Source: Strigamia acuminata (taxonomy: Eukaryota; Arthropoda; Chilopoda; Geophilomorpha; Linotaeniidae). Taken from it: DNA of 60,000 nucleotides. Shown piece after piece: positions 31,454 to 42,588 of the stretch. The translations under genes and the position numbers were made by a program. The stretch spans positions 58,787,369 to 58,847,368 of the forward strand of contig OX442314.1 of NCBI GenBank assembly GCA_949358305.1, written 5' to 3'. The notes under the pieces were generated by a model. The model did no database searches and had not been told where the DNA came from. It worked only from the letters and a program-made list of their open reading frames with translations. The first letter of the stretch is position 1; each line of letters starts with the position of its first letter.

Positions 31454-32719
31454 TCACTGCAGCGATTTCCCCGGTGTGGGTGGCGTATCGTCGGTTTTTG
31501 GCTCTTCTTCAGTTTTGTCGTCGACGAATTCTTCTGCTAGCTTCTTGCGTGACTTCTTATTCGACTTCTTTTTCACGGCGGTAGCTTTGGGCTCGGGAAC
31601 GACTGGCGGTGGTGGTGGCGGCGTGTGCGACTCCTCGTTCGGTGCGCCGTCAATCTGCATCGCGGTCTCGATCGTTGCTTCGGTGGCGACTACATTGTTG
31701 TCGCAACCTGGTGGAGGATCCGCGAATCCCTGGAACACGACGTTCGTCGGGCGTTCTCCAACCATCGGCGGCATAATGACAGCCGGCGTCGCCGCTGTAT
31801 TGGCACCAAACATCGTTTGCGGTAGTTGGCAGGCTGCTGGAAAAGCGATTGCGGCCGCCGTGGCTTTGGTCGGGATCAGGTTCACAATACCTTGGATTGG
31901 TTGAGGACCGTACTGTCCCGCCCAAGCTGTTCGTAGCTCATCGGGAGTTTTTTCCGTTTGAGCTGGGATTTTCTTAACGAGTGCGCGTGGCGCATTCGAT
32001 GTGATTGTGGCCGATGGCGCAGTCAATTGCTGATGAGCCGCTTTCTCGGCGTCTCTTTTCGCCATTCGGTCCTTATGGTCCGCGTGTTTTTTCGCTCTGT
32101 ACCGAATTTTTGCTTCGGTGTTCACGCTTCGTTCACTCAACGTAGGATTTTCGATCGCCACAAGTCGTCGCATTTCCAGCAATTTCTCCGAAATGTTTGG
32201 ACGGGCGGTCGGTGGTTGGTGAGGAGTTGGGGCGACGGTACTTTGTACGGTCGCTTTTGTCTCCTCGGCAGCCTTCTTTTTAAGCACAAATGGCTTATGT
32301 GGCGGACGAAGAACCTTCTGCGACGTCGTCGCTGCGGGTTTCTTCGTAGAAATATTGGTAGAGGCAGTCGGCGGCGGTTGAGAGCGTACGCTCTTTGTTG
32401 CCGTTTTCTGTCTTTTCTTTGGGGGTTCCGTCGGTGTGGCATTCGCCGCACTCGCTTGTTCCCTGTCTGCGACTTCCCTTTCGCGGTCTGTGCGCGATCG
32501 GACGCGCATCCAGTTAATTTGTCGGTGATGTTGTGGAATCGGCTGACCGGGCAGCGTCATGAACATGACGAACCATTCCTCGAGTGGTTGGTCCGCCAGA
32601 ACGATTTCGTCTCCGCCGCAGTTCATGCACGGGATCCGCGATAGATTCCACAGCGTGATGTAGCCGAAGCCGTTACAGATTGGGCACTGAACCCATTCGT
32701 TGTTTCGGTGATTTTCCAT
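31454..32719 (-). CDS. B2 ORF3: zinc-motif accessory protein
   Basis: 421 codons, starting at 32719, nearly identical to the B1 copy (for example Gly instead of Val before CDNN, and Ile instead of Thr after GPQP). It has the same N-terminal CPICNG...CMNCGG motif and the same basic and Pro-rich tail. Because B2 is intact throughout, this is the best copy for study of the protein. The frame is preserved in two independent insertions and the zinc cysteines are unchanged. Expression probably needs a spliced or internal message, since no frameshift links it to pol. Confidence 0.75.
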   Translation of the reverse strand: MENHRNNEWVQCPICNGFGYITLWNLSRIPCMNCGGDEIVLADQPLEEWFVMFMTLPGQPIPQHHRQINWMRVRSRTDREREVADREQASAANATPTEPPKKRQKTATKSVRSQPPPTASTNISTKKPAATTSQKVLRPPHKPFVLKKKAAEETKATVQSTVAPTPHQPPTARPNISEKLLEMRRLVAIENPTLSERSVNTEAKIRYRAKKHADHKDRMAKRDAEKAAHQQLTAPSATITSNAPRALVKKIPAQTEKTPDELRTAWAGQYGPQPIQGIVNLIPTKATAAAIAFPAACQLPQTMFGANTAATPAVIMPPMVGERPTNVVFQGFADPPPGCDNNVVATEATIETAMQIDGAPNEESHTPPPPPPVVPEPKATAVKKKSNKKSRKKLAEEFVDDKTEEEPKTDDTPPTPGKSLQ

Positions 32720-32940
32720 CGTTTTTCCAATCTTTTCGTTTCGATTTTCCAGAGAAGTTCCACACGACTGGTCAGTGGCGATCGCAGCGAATAAGTGATT
32801 TGGACAACGAATGGTGGTGGCTAAGTATAGAACCGGAAGACGTTTCGCGAACGTTTAATTGGCGTATGGACCGCAGATGTTTTGTAAACAGTCTGTGATT
32901 GGTCCAAATGGGTCTCCCGATTTGAAGTGTCACCTAGCGG

Positions 32941-35900
32941 TCAATCCCGATATCGGATCGGTAAAACGTGATTTCTCGAAGGTCTATTTGAGTCCGAATT
33001 TGGTTTTGGTCGAGCCGTCGTGGGTTTTTGTGAATCCACTTGTGGCAACAGCAAGGGTTTTATTCTTTTTGGTTTCCCAAAAGGTTTTACTGGTGTTGGC
33101 AACTTAGTTGCGATACCAGATTCCGTTGGTTGCACTGGAGTTGGCAATATTGTTGCTGTTCCAGTGTCCACAGGTTGGTTTTCAAGAGCTTCTTCATCTT
33201 CCTTATCTAAAATGGGCCATTCAGCCTTTTCTTCTGAGGGGATGAATCTCCTGAGTTTTACAATGTTGTGTGTACCCCTCGCTTGCAAAGTTATTGGTTT
33301 CGCAAGGGCATACGCATTGTTGTTAAAGACTTTAGTTATTACATAAGGTCCTTCAAAGCGATCCTCAAGGGACGCAGCATATCGATTAGCAGCATTGGAC
33401 AATGGGTGGGTCTTTAGTAGAACCAAGTCTCCAATTTCGAACTTATCGTCGCTGCGGTGTTGATCGTAGTAAGTTTTCTGTTTTGCTTGGGCCAGACTCT
33501 TATTTTTAAGAGCTGCAGCAATCAGAGTACGGTGTCTAGCGACTAGCATTCTGACAGCGTCGTAGGGCCTATTTGGGTCGAATGGGGTGTCATAAGACAC
33601 ATCTCGATTATCCCAAAATGGTCGTAATTCCCTGCCATACGTCAGCATTGCTGGTGTAAAACCGGTAGACACATTTGGGGCAGAGTGCAAAGCAAAATTT
33701 ATCTGGTCAATGCATCTGTCCCAGTGATCGTGCTCAAATGTAAAAATTCGAAGCATAATCTTGATATTCCTGTTTACGCGTTCAGTCAGGTTAGTCTGGG
33801 GATGGTAAGGCGTTGCTTTAATTGGTACAACCCCTGCATCGTCACAGAGAGTCTGAAACACGTCAGAAATGAATTGGGGGCCATTATCGCTCAACATGAA
33901 ACGAGGGCACCCATGACAGCTGAAAAATCGTTTTAAAATTGGTGCAATTGCAGTCATTTTAGCGGATCTCAGCGGTGTAGCTTCCATCCAGCCGGTGGCA
34001 TAATCCACCACAACTAGAATGAAGCGATTTCTGTTCGAGGTTCTAGGTAATGGACCTATTAGATCGATTCCTATCTTCTCAAAACGACCAATTTTTGGAG
34101 AAGTTGGGACCATCAATCCCTTTGGTTTTCTCTGAATCGGTTTGCAGCGTTGGCAGCGATTGCAGCTTGCTACATGAAGTTTTACTTCTTTTTGCATGCC
34201 AGGCCAGAAATAAACTCTTTTCAATCGCTCTAGAGTTACTTCAACTCCTCCGTGACCAGCCATCGGATGGTCGTGAATTAGTTGAAGTGCTGCGAGTTGC
34301 AGAGATGGTGGAATAAAGATTTTAAATCCAATTCCCAAATCCTCTTCCTCCACAAAGAAATCAGTTTTAAAAGGTGCATAAATAATAAGCATTCCTTTTC
34401 TAGTGAGTGTGCAGTCGTACTGCCTTTCTTCCAAGAACTTAGGAAGTTCTGGTCGAGGTTGTCCATCATCCAATTCCAACCATTCGATTAGTTTTGAAAG
34501 ATGTTTATCTGCACGCTGCTGTAATATAATGTTCTCGAAAGACATCGGGTAATCGGTCTCATTGGTGAGATATGCCAGAGCAACAGGCTCTATAATCTCA
34601 GTTAGAGTTGCTTTCCCTTCTAATGGATTGCCATTATCAAGAGAGACTCTGGATAAGGCATCTGCGACTTGATTGTCGGTGCCTTTCCGGTACTTGATGG
34701 TGAAATTTTCATTCTGCAATTTCATTGCCCACCTAGCCAGTCTTCCAGCTGGATTTTCCATTGTCATGAGAAATCTCAGAGCATGATGGTCAGTCTCAAC
34801 TTGGTACTCAGAATATTCAATGTATGGCTTGAACTTATCAACCGCCCAAACCACAGCTAAACATTCCAAATCGGTGGTGCTGTAGTTGTTTTCCGCGCCT
34901 TGCAGAGTTCTGCTGGCGTACGCAACTGGTCTTAAAGCACCATGGTCATCAATTTGCATGAGGACAGCTCCGAGCCCGCCGCCACTAGCATCTGTATGGA
35001 TGGTGAAGTTGCGTGCGAAATCAGGCAGAGGCAGCATAATTCCTTTTGCAAGTTGATTTTTCAAATATTCGAAGGCAACATTGCATTCTTCAGACCATTC
35101 CCATTTTGTATCTTTCTTTAGAAGGGCAAAGAATGGTTTTTGAGTAATACTCAATTTTGGAATTAGAGCAGCATAGAAACCCACCATTCCAATAAAACGC
35201 TGAAGTTGTTTTATACTGGAAGGGGTCGGATAATTTAAAATTGCTTCCACTTTGTCGTTGTTTGGGCTGTAACTCCCATTTGACATCGTGAAACCAAGAA
35301 AATTTAGTTCTTCTGGGCAAATAAATGACTTTGACGGACTCGCTGTCAATTTATTTTTGTCTAATTTTGACAATATGTCATCTAAATGCTGAAGGTGTTC
35401 TTCAAATGAGTCGCTAAAGATGATAATATCATCGAGGTAAGCGAGTGCCCACTTGTGTTGTGCAGTTCCAAGAACTTGATCCATCATTCTCTGAAACGCA
35501 CTGGGTGCATTGCACAGTCCGAAAGGCATACGAGTAAACTGGTATGTTCCATCAGAAGTAGAAAAAGCAGTTTTCTTCTTGTCACTTGGTTTAAGTTTTA
35601 TTTGGTAATAACCTTTAGTTAAATCCAAAGTAGAAAAGAACTTTTTTCCACCTAAACAGGCCAAAATCATAGAAATTGAGGGCATCTGATAGACGTCCTT
35701 AATTGTGATTTTATTTAGCCAGCGAAAGTCAATACAGAGGCGGTACCCTCCGTCTTTCTTTGCAACAATCACGGGGGGATTTTTATAACTCCCCTCGCAA
35801 GGTTCGGCCCAACCATCTCTCAGCAATTCGGCAACCAATTCGCGATAAATCTCAGCTTTCTTGGGATTCATTGGTCGGTCTTTGCATCGAAATGAAGGCG

Positions 35901-36708
35901 CATCTCCAGTCGGAATTGGATGTTCCAACGTGGGGTGGCAGCCAGCTTTGTCACTAAACACATGTCTGTATTTTTCTACAAGAGTTAAGATTTGAGATCT
36001 CTGCCTTGGTGACAAATTGCTTTTTGCTAACAGTCTCTGGCTCAAATCAGCCGTGGAGACAGAAGGTGACTTTGATTCTGCAACCAAAGCATCCCATCGA
36101 TCCATTATTGCATTTCCAAGTTCTTCAGGCGATGGTGGGTCGTCGAAGGGAAATGTGTCATGTGGAAAATCAAGAAAGAAATATTCTCGATCTGTTAGAT
36201 TGAGAACAATCCTATTTTCGATAATCCAAGAGCAACCTAATAATATAAATTTGGAAGCTGATGGAAGAACAGTAAATGTCACAGGGATTTCGCCACCCCG
36301 CCACTTGAGTGACAGCGTGATTGTCCCGATTGGACGTGTTGGCCTATCGCCAGTGTATACAACTCGATTTTCTAAAAATGGAGTCATAAAGTGCAAGAGG
36401 TTTAGCTTTTTAAGCATTCCCCCGCTGATGTACCTGTGGGTTGCCCCAGAATCCATCAGAGCGGTGACCTTTAAACCGTTTAGTGTTGCCTTGATGTAAG
36501 GCAGGGGAGTAATACTCTTTCCTGTCTTCAATGCAACGTTTACATGGTCGATTTCAGGTTCTGTGGAAAAAACCACGCGAGGATCTGGCTCTGTGGATGA
36601 AATGTCATCAAATAGAGCATCCTCCATGTCCTCTCCCATTGGAATCAACACTATAGTAAGAGCGCAGTCGTCAGTTACTCGGGGGTTTCTGTCGACTGCG
36701 ACTCCTCG
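32941..36708 (-). CDS. pol: B2 pol
   Basis: Intact Gypsy pol in the -1 frame relative to gag. Domains are as in B1: protease (DSGAT), RT (YLDD), RNase H, zinc-binding and DDE integrase, GPY-type tail. It differs from B1 at a few positions only, such as VSLDNG for LSLDNG and SYSP for GYSP. Together with the unbroken gag and ORF3 it makes B2 a potentially autonomous copy. The frame is open from the slippery site at 36708-36714. Confidence 0.92.
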   Translation of the reverse strand, partial: RGVAVDRNPRVTDDCALTIVLIPMGEDMEDALFDDISSTEPDPRVVFSTEPEIDHVNVALKTGKSITPLPYIKATLNGLKVTALMDSGATHRYISGGMLKKLNLLHFMTPFLENRVVYTGDRPTRPIGTITLSLKWRGGEIPVTFTVLPSASKFILLGCSWIIENRIVLNLTDREYFFLDFPHDTFPFDDPPSPEELGNAIMDRWDALVAESKSPSVSTADLSQRLLAKSNLSPRQRSQILTLVEKYRHVFSDKAGCHPTLEHPIPTGDAPSFRCKDRPMNPKKAEIYRELVAELLRDGWAEPCEGSYKNPPVIVAKKDGGYRLCIDFRWLNKITIKDVYQMPSISMILACLGGKKFFSTLDLTKGYYQIKLKPSDKKKTAFSTSDGTYQFTRMPFGLCNAPSAFQRMMDQVLGTAQHKWALAYLDDIIIFSDSFEEHLQHLDDILSKLDKNKLTASPSKSFICPEELNFLGFTMSNGSYSPNNDKVEAILNYPTPSSIKQLQRFIGMVGFYAALIPKLSITQKPFFALLKKDTKWEWSEECNVAFEYLKNQLAKGIMLPLPDFARNFTIHTDASGGGLGAVLMQIDDHGALRPVAYASRTLQGAENNYSTTDLECLAVVWAVDKFKPYIEYSEYQVETDHHALRFLMTMENPAGRLARWAMKLQNENFTIKYRKGTDNQVADALSRVSLDNGNPLEGKATLTEIIEPVALAYLTNETDYPMSFENIILQQRADKHLSKLIEWLELDDGQPRPELPKFLEERQYDCTLTRKGMLIIYAPFKTDFFVEEEDLGIGFKIFIPPSLQLAALQLIHDHPMAGHGGVEVTLERLKRVYFWPGMQKEVKLHVASCNRCQRCKPIQRKPKGLMVPTSPKIGRFEKIGIDLIGPLPRTSNRNRFILVVVDYATGWMEATPLRSAKMTAIAPILKRFFSCHGCPRFMLSDNGPQFISDVFQTLCDDAGVVPIKATPYHPQTNLTERVNRNIKIMLRIFTFEHDHWDRCIDQINFALHSAPNVSTGFTPAMLTYGRELRPFWDNRDVSYDTPFDPNRPYDAVRMLVARHRTLIAAALKNKSLAQAKQKTYYDQHRSDDKFEIGDLVLLKTHPLSNAANRYAASLEDRFEGPYVITKVFNNNAYALAKPITLQARGTHNIVKLRRFIPSEEKAEWPILDKEDEEALENQPVDTGTATILPTPVQPTESGIATKLPTPVKPFGKPKRIKPLLLPQVDSQKPTTARPKPNSDSNRPSRNHVLPIRYRD

Positions 36709-36714
36709 TTTCCC
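36663..36714 (-). promoter_or_regulatory. -1 frameshift signal, element B2
   Basis: Heptamer G GGA AAC (36708-36714), 7-base spacer (36701-36707), and an 8-bp stem (36693-36700 with 36663-36670): the same as B1. Confidence 0.8.
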
Positions 36715-38276
36715 GACATTTCAGGCCAGCCACCAAATTCATTGGCTGCAAGCATAGCCTGCATCATGCTGTGTTGGGCAGCGGCGATTGTTTCCATTGC
36801 TGCTTTAGCGGCTTCCACTTTAAGGGGGCAATCCCTTTCAAAGTGTGCGCCACCGCAGCCCCAGCAACCGCCAACTCTTGGTTTGGTCGCATAGTCTTTG
36901 AGCCTATTGCTCGGGACTAGCGCCTTCTCGTTGCCTTCTGCGGCCTTTGTTGCTGCTATCGCAGCATTTTTAGGCGCAGGGAACAGTGTTCTATTGTTTG
37001 GATTTCTCAATCCAAACGGAACAAATTTCGGTTTATCTCCACCCGCAGCATTTGGTATTGTTACCATTTGCTGGTTGGATTTTTGAATTGGCGTAACAGT
37101 TTCTGTTTTTGCCGCCTCAATGATTGCTGCATTTGTCACAGTTTCCTGATTTATGATCGCGGCCTCCGTAGCAATGCAGGCTCTCCTGAGCGACGCCCAA
37201 GTGTTCTCCAAATTAATGGCATTTGCGACCATGTTTTTGGCCGCTGGGCGCAGAATTGCCAGCACTTTTTGAATTTGCTGGCTCTCGTGCACAGGAATAG
37301 TCAATTGAGCGTATAACTTCTCGAGTCTTATCACCACTTGGGTGGCAGACTCATGAGACAGTTGCTGTGTTTTAGCAATTTCTGCTAAAAGCAGCGCATC
37401 GCTCGGACGAAAATGGGTGATAAATTCATGTTCGAATTCCTCCCAATTCGTTTTGGCATGAGAAGAGAACCATGTGGCCGCATCTCCTCGGAAAAACTTA
37501 AACAAATGCTCAGCAAGCACTTGGTTCAGATAGGGCAAAGCAAAGCGTAGAGAACGTTTTAAATCAATAAGGAAAGACTTAGCTTTCGTTTTGTCCCCTG
37601 CAAACGCTTCAATTCCAATGGATTTGACTCGTTTACTTAGCTCTACTTCATCCATTGGCCTGGGAGCAGGCATAGCCTGGTCAGTTTTGTGAAGAAACTT
37701 TTCTCCCCAAGCCAGAAAAAGAGGATTTCCAGTCGTAGGCGTTGAGCCTGTGCTGGATCCAGAGTTTGGTGTTGTCACGGTGGGAGAAATCGTGTTTGAG
37801 ATTGCAGATTGTGCTCTCAAATTCGATTGTCCAGCCGCCACCACGCTGTCAACGATAGCTTTTTGACTAGCTATCATCTTCAACAAGCTTTCATTCGATA
37901 ATTTCGTAGAGTCTAACTCCTGCAAAGCATGAGTTAACCGGTCGCTAATATCACCGAATTCCGTGCGCGTTTGCGTTAATTGACGCATAGTGCTATCCGA
38001 TTTGTCTTGGAGTTCCACCAAGTGATCGGCTACTTTCAGAAGCGTGTCTTCCCACACTTCGTAGGTTGTCATATCATCGATAACTAGATTAAAGACGTTG
38101 CAAGTCGTTTCAAGCATCGCTTGATCCAACAATTTAACTTTAGGACTTGACATATCGTCGTTTGAAGAAGCAATCGAATTGTTATCTGAGTCGTTCAAAT
38201 CTGAATCCGTTGCGGGTGTGAAAGAATTAGGTGCAGGAGAGTCCCACGTGGTCTTACCAGTTCTGGTCGCTGGCAT
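36675..38276 (-). CDS. gag: B2 gag (intact)
   Basis: 533 codons from the ATG at 38276. Layout: acidic/Ser-rich N-terminus; a coiled-coil-like heptad region about 45-140; a Ser/Thr/Gly linker; the retrotransposon gag capsid domain about 215-350; an Ala/Thr-rich region; and a single variant zinc knuckle CWGCGGAHFERDC (CX2CX3HX4C). This copy shows the empty site for the BEL insertion: the sequence around CAAAT is uninterrupted near 37225. Gag should package RNA and assemble the particle. The -1 frameshift site lies 12 codons before the stop. Confidence 0.9.
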   Translation of the reverse strand: MPATRTGKTTWDSPAPNSFTPATDSDLNDSDNNSIASSNDDMSSPKVKLLDQAMLETTCNVFNLVIDDMTTYEVWEDTLLKVADHLVELQDKSDSTMRQLTQTRTEFGDISDRLTHALQELDSTKLSNESLLKMIASQKAIVDSVVAAGQSNLRAQSAISNTISPTVTTPNSGSSTGSTPTTGNPLFLAWGEKFLHKTDQAMPAPRPMDEVELSKRVKSIGIEAFAGDKTKAKSFLIDLKRSLRFALPYLNQVLAEHLFKFFRGDAATWFSSHAKTNWEEFEHEFITHFRPSDALLLAEIAKTQQLSHESATQVVIRLEKLYAQLTIPVHESQQIQKVLAILRPAAKNMVANAINLENTWASLRRACIATEAAIINQETVTNAAIIEAAKTETVTPIQKSNQQMVTIPNAAGGDKPKFVPFGLRNPNNRTLFPAPKNAAIAATKAAEGNEKALVPSNRLKDYATKPRVGGCWGCGGAHFERDCPLKVEAAKAAMETIAAAQHSMMQAMLAANEFGGWPEMSGNEESQSTETPE

Positions 38277-40496
38277 TGACACAATGTGACCAAAAGCAGG
38301 ACCGCAGCTTGCAAGGTGAAACAAGTGGAATTAAGTCACGACCAATGAGGAGACAGGAGATTAGGCTCAAGTAGCCATTCTTGGGAGAGGGATTAGTGAT
38401 GTCACTTCCCCCCCCTGGTTTCCCATTGGTAGAAAATTAAAATAATTCATGGAATTGATTTCCCAGAGTTCCAAGAAAATGTCGAAATTTGAAATTCCAA
38501 TCATTCTCGAAAATTCCGAGATTTCCACTTGTTTTTCTATTGTTTTCAGGTCGCCATCTTGATTTTTTGACAAAAAATAAAACTTTGACCAATATAAATG
38601 CCGAATTTTCTCCATTTCTGAAGAGAAACAACATTTTTTTGAAAGCAAAATAGAAATTTGTTTGGAACTAGAAGTTCTGAACCAGATCAAAATGGTCTGA
38701 TTCCACAAAAACATGACTTTTGTGCTTTCCTAAAAAAGCACGAAATCATGTCTGTAGAACTTCGAAATTTTCAAACCAGTTAATTTTATCATTGTTGGCA
38801 ACAAATAACAAAATCAAACCGCGCTAGCGCGCAGACAAACCGATTCTTGATGCCTCGCAAGAAGAAACAGAGGAAGAAAGATAAGAAAATAAAAATAAAA
38901 AATTACAAAATACTGGGTGTTTTTTAATCTAAAAGACACTCAAAAAGTTCCAATTTTTAGCAGAAGGTTTTTGCAGATATTTACACTACGGGGATATTGT
39001 TGCAATCTCTTCTTCTGCCCCAAGAGACCAACAAACGCGCCCGCTCACCCCTTTCGGAGACTCATTCCAGTCTGCACGAGGCTGCCTTTCGACAGAAACG
39101 TGCCTACACTGAGATGTCTGTTCATCCCAATGAAATGGTGTTTTTTGTGGAACAGTCAGTTGCACTTAAAGTAAGAAGGAAATGCATCTTCTGTCCCTAG
39201 TCGCCTTGGGTCCCACCCTTCAGCCGCCATTGTGAAGCCATATCGCCCTCCATTTGGCGCTGTATACAACCCGGCATTTGAGGTGATTACTACCGCTGTC
39301 AGGTGTGGAGTCCCAAGAAAACCATGAAAATCATAGATAGGGAAGTTTAGAGAAAAAGTAAAAAATGAAAAAGATGTAAAAACAACTAATTTCCAAATTA
39401 CAGAGATTGCTCCAGACTGTGGTTCGAGCACAGTCCTTTAACAAACTGCAGTAGCCCAGAAATCAAGCAAGAGTGAATAAAATTCAGAAACAAAAGTTAC
39501 AGGCTAGATTCCCAATCTTTTTTCAAAGTTGGTAGCTACCTGAACGCACAGATATCGTTCCTACGCCCTAACGAACTCTCTGTGCCATTTGAGCACTTCA
39601 CCATCGGTATCCCCGTACCTCCGGCAGCTCTCCCTGCTGTCCGTGTCCCAATTTCAGCAACTCTTGGGTTAAATACGTTAACTTGCAGTTGCCTACCAAC
39701 CAGTACACGGGACAGGGTAGGATTATGACCGATGTGAACCCGGATGAGCGCCTTGAGCAGCCACAACGCAACCCATAAATTATGAGTCGCAACAAAAATC
39801 AAGGCAGTCTTCCCATGTGTGCGGACACTTCGCTGCTACTCGGGTCCAACTACACGCCAACTCACCGCACGTGACTGTTCCCGCGCCAGCGACCACTAAG
39901 CTAGCAACCTGCATCCAAGCGACTAAACGTCCTACAAGAAATTTGGTGTCACTCAAAGCTCAGTTCAACATCGCCTCCTCGCCCGGCCCATAATGGAACC
40001 AGTGATTGCAGCGTGGCACCTGGAATATGACCGCTTCTCCCCCGTGGGATTTGGTTTGCTGGTGGCCACCAGCGCGCCTCCTCCACGAATCGAGTTTGAA
40101 TACGCTGCAGACTGTCCCATTACTTTTACTTGGGCTGCGCACCAAGAAATAGAAATAATAAAGAAGGTTTGGAATTATATTCCCCTCCCAACCACTCAGT
40201 TTTTTAGGCTAAGCTAGAAAGGAATGGAAGACCGTTGGAAAGTGTGGCTAGTGTAAGTCCCGGCTTGCCAGTACCCAGGCAAGCTGGACATGCAAAGCCA
40301 CCAATTTTTGTCTGATCAGGGTCCAATGGTCAGCGATTAGCGGCCGTTTCGCCTGCTGACCCCCTGTCACAATCATGACCAAGGAAATTTCCCCCTCTAG
40401 TTGAAAGAAAAAATTCATTTAATATTGTGCTTCGCACAATCAGTAAATTAGAATAGTATTCGCAAGAGAATTCAAAATCCTGGACGGGCCCACAAT
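38277..40496 (-). other. 5' leader of B2
   Basis: 2.2 kb, counterpart of 14249-16472. It is mostly near-identical to B1 but with a strongly diverged block at about 38535-38665. It keeps the purine tract (38405-38416) and the primer-site candidate next to the LTR. No convincing gene. Confidence 0.6.
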
Positions 40497-41118
40497 TGTG
40501 AGTGTTCGGACGGACGCCACGTGGTCGGGGGAGAGCCACGGAGGCGCTGGACGCAACACACACGATAAAACAAACCACGAAATACACGGAGACACAATAT
40601 AGTTTTAGTTATGGCTTTATTAGATGTCTAGGGGTATGATGCAGTGTCCCATAGTGTATTTCCCAAGGCGGCGGTTCCTTCGAACCGTCCCTAATCAGAC
40701 CGCGTGGCACGGCGGCCATCGGCCGCCATGACACACGAGGTCGGTAATCGGTTTTGGGCCACGCCGCCGAAGTTACGGTTAACGTCCGGCGGACGTGGCG
40801 CAACTGGACGCTCAGGTCCCGGCGGGCGACAACGTCGCCACGCCGATAGTTCGGGTTATCTTTGCAGCCAGTTTCGGAGGCGGTCGCGATGCGACCGTTC
40901 GCCTTGCTGGTTGATCAACAACTCTCTTGTCCCTACGGGGACCAACCACTTCCGGAAGGGCGACTTCCGGGGCCTGATCCTGCTTGACCAAAGGCCCGCA
41001 GCTCCACCTGGTTGCGGAGGACCGCAACAGGCTGCGCGAGATACGAGAGGCGCTGGAGCTGCGCCAAGTGCATTGCCGTTGCAGTGCAGCGACCCGTGCG
41101 CAGGGGCAGCTGGTCACA
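40497..41118 (-). repeat. 5' LTR of B2
   Basis: 622 bp. It carries the same B2-specific variants as the other B2 LTR in the segments compared by eye. Confidence 0.93.
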
Positions 41119-41539
41119 GATCAACCAGCAAGGCGAACGGTCGTGTTGCGACCGCCTCCGAAACTGGCTATTGAGATAACCCAAACTATCGGCGTGGCGA
41201 TGATATCGCCCGCCGGGACCTGAGCGTCCAGTTGCGCCACGTCCGCCGGACGTTAACCGTAACTTCGGCGGCGTGGCCCAAAACCGATTACCGACCTCGT
41301 GTGTCATGGCGGCCGATGGCCGCCGTGCCACGCGGTCTGATTAGGGACGGTTCGAAGGAACCGCCGCCTTGGGAAATACACTATGGGACACTACAATCAT
41401 ACCCCTAGACATCCAATAAAGCCATAACTAAAACTATATTGTGTCTCCGTGTATTTCGTGGTTTGTTTTATCGTGTGTGTTGCGTCCAGCGCCTCCGTGG
41501 CTCTCCCCCGACCACGTGGCGTCCGTCCGAACACTCACA
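41119..41539 (+). repeat. B1 3' LTR, second part (with duplicated GATC)
   Basis: Continues the LTR cut at 30332: 41119-41122 is the duplicated GATC and 41123-41539 the remaining 417 bp. It ends TCACA and is followed by the ATAT target duplication of B1. Confidence 0.93.
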
Positions 41540-42391
41540 ATATTTCGCGGCTTATGAAGTCGCGCGTGGTGGCTTCTCTGCCTGACTCTGAACTCGGGCT
41601 AGAGTTCGCCACGCTGCATCGACTGGTTTTGATCGCGTCGGTTTTTCCAATGTTTCGGTTAATGATTTGTTTGCATCTGGGGTTGGTGAATCAATTCGAA
41701 TTTGCGACAAACATTTGCTCAATGCATTCATTCTTTGCTTTATTTGTGTCGAACCGCAGCGAGAGTGACCGTCAACGCTTTTTGTCTAATTAATCGCCAC
41801 CGTTCAACAGAATATTGCTCGTTATTTTCGATGGTTTGATCAATTTGTGGAATTCAAAAATGCGATGAACAAGAACTAAAAGGAATCACTCAAGACAGAT
41901 TTGACTCTCCTTATTAGGCAAGTTCTCATTCCTGATCGTTTTCTTTGGTTTGGCGGATCGTCTTTGGACGGGTCGCTGTTTTAATGACTTTTAATTTAAT
42001 TGCTTACATTGCACGAATATATCAAAAAATTAATTTATGCAAAAGTAAATAAATTTGGTACTTAAAATTGTTTTTATTATCGAAAATTAGCAATAAAAAA
42101 GAATAAAACTTTTGTTATTTTATAAAATGCCTCCTTAATATTTGATCGCCGAGTCTGGTTATTCTGCAAATCTAGCGGCAACAGTAGGAATTATACCTCT
42201 GGGCTACCGTACGTCGTTAGCTTAAAGATTCGTTCTGTTGAGAACAGCGCCCACGATTTATGTCATGTAGTCCCCGTAGCCAAGTAAAGCAGCCTTGTTG
42301 ATCCACGCTCAAGGTAGCACTAACGTCGAGGATGTTGTTTCTTCCCGCGTTCTTCGAACCCTTCGTTTTCTGGTTTATCGTCGTCATTGGG

Positions 42392-42588
42392 TATTTATTC
42401 AAATTGATTTAATTTCAAGCTTTTCACATTGGTCGGTGTTCAATCAAGGAGTTGTATGGACACAATTTGATTATTTTCTTTCTTTAATTTACCAGGCCGT
42501 TGCCGCCGCCATTGTGGAATTTCTAGTCAGCCGCGTGGGAATAATTTGCTTCGTTTCGTTGAAGATACTTTATTTTGTGAATTGGTAA
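42392..42588. repeat. Direct repeat, copy 1
   Basis: About 200 bp repeated at 42970-43184, some 580 bp away, containing a shared block CCAGGCCGTTGCCGCCGCC. The copies differ by scattered changes and small indels. Confidence 0.8.

Larger units (their letters stand above)
30333..41118 (-). mobile_element. Inner Ty3/Gypsy element B2, opposite orientation
   Basis: A complete 10,786-bp element of the same family as B1, minus orientation, inserted in the B1 3' LTR. Target duplication GATC is at 30329-30332 and 41119-41122. It has two 622-bp LTRs; gag, pol and ORF3 are all intact, so this copy could be autonomous. LTR variants shared by both B2 LTRs differ from those shared by both B1 LTRs, which shows an independent insertion rather than an inverted duplication of B1. 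Confidence 0.93.
13622..41543 (+). mobile_element. Outer Ty3/Gypsy element B1 with two nested insertions
   Basis: A complete LTR element in plus orientation, bounded by the 4-bp target duplication ATAT (13622-13625 and 41540-41543). After removing a BEL/Pao insertion (with its 5-bp duplication) and the B2 insertion (with its 4-bp duplication) it is about 10.79 kb. Order: 5' LTR, 2.2-kb leader, gag (interrupted), pol in the -1 frame, ORF3, polypurine tract, 3' LTR (interrupted). The two LTRs are identical by eye (623 bp each), so the insertion is recent. Confidence 0.9.

Noticed and set aside
13622-41543. Inverted segmental duplication or palindrome
   Set aside because: Target duplications (ATAT and GATC) and element-specific LTR variants show two separate insertions.
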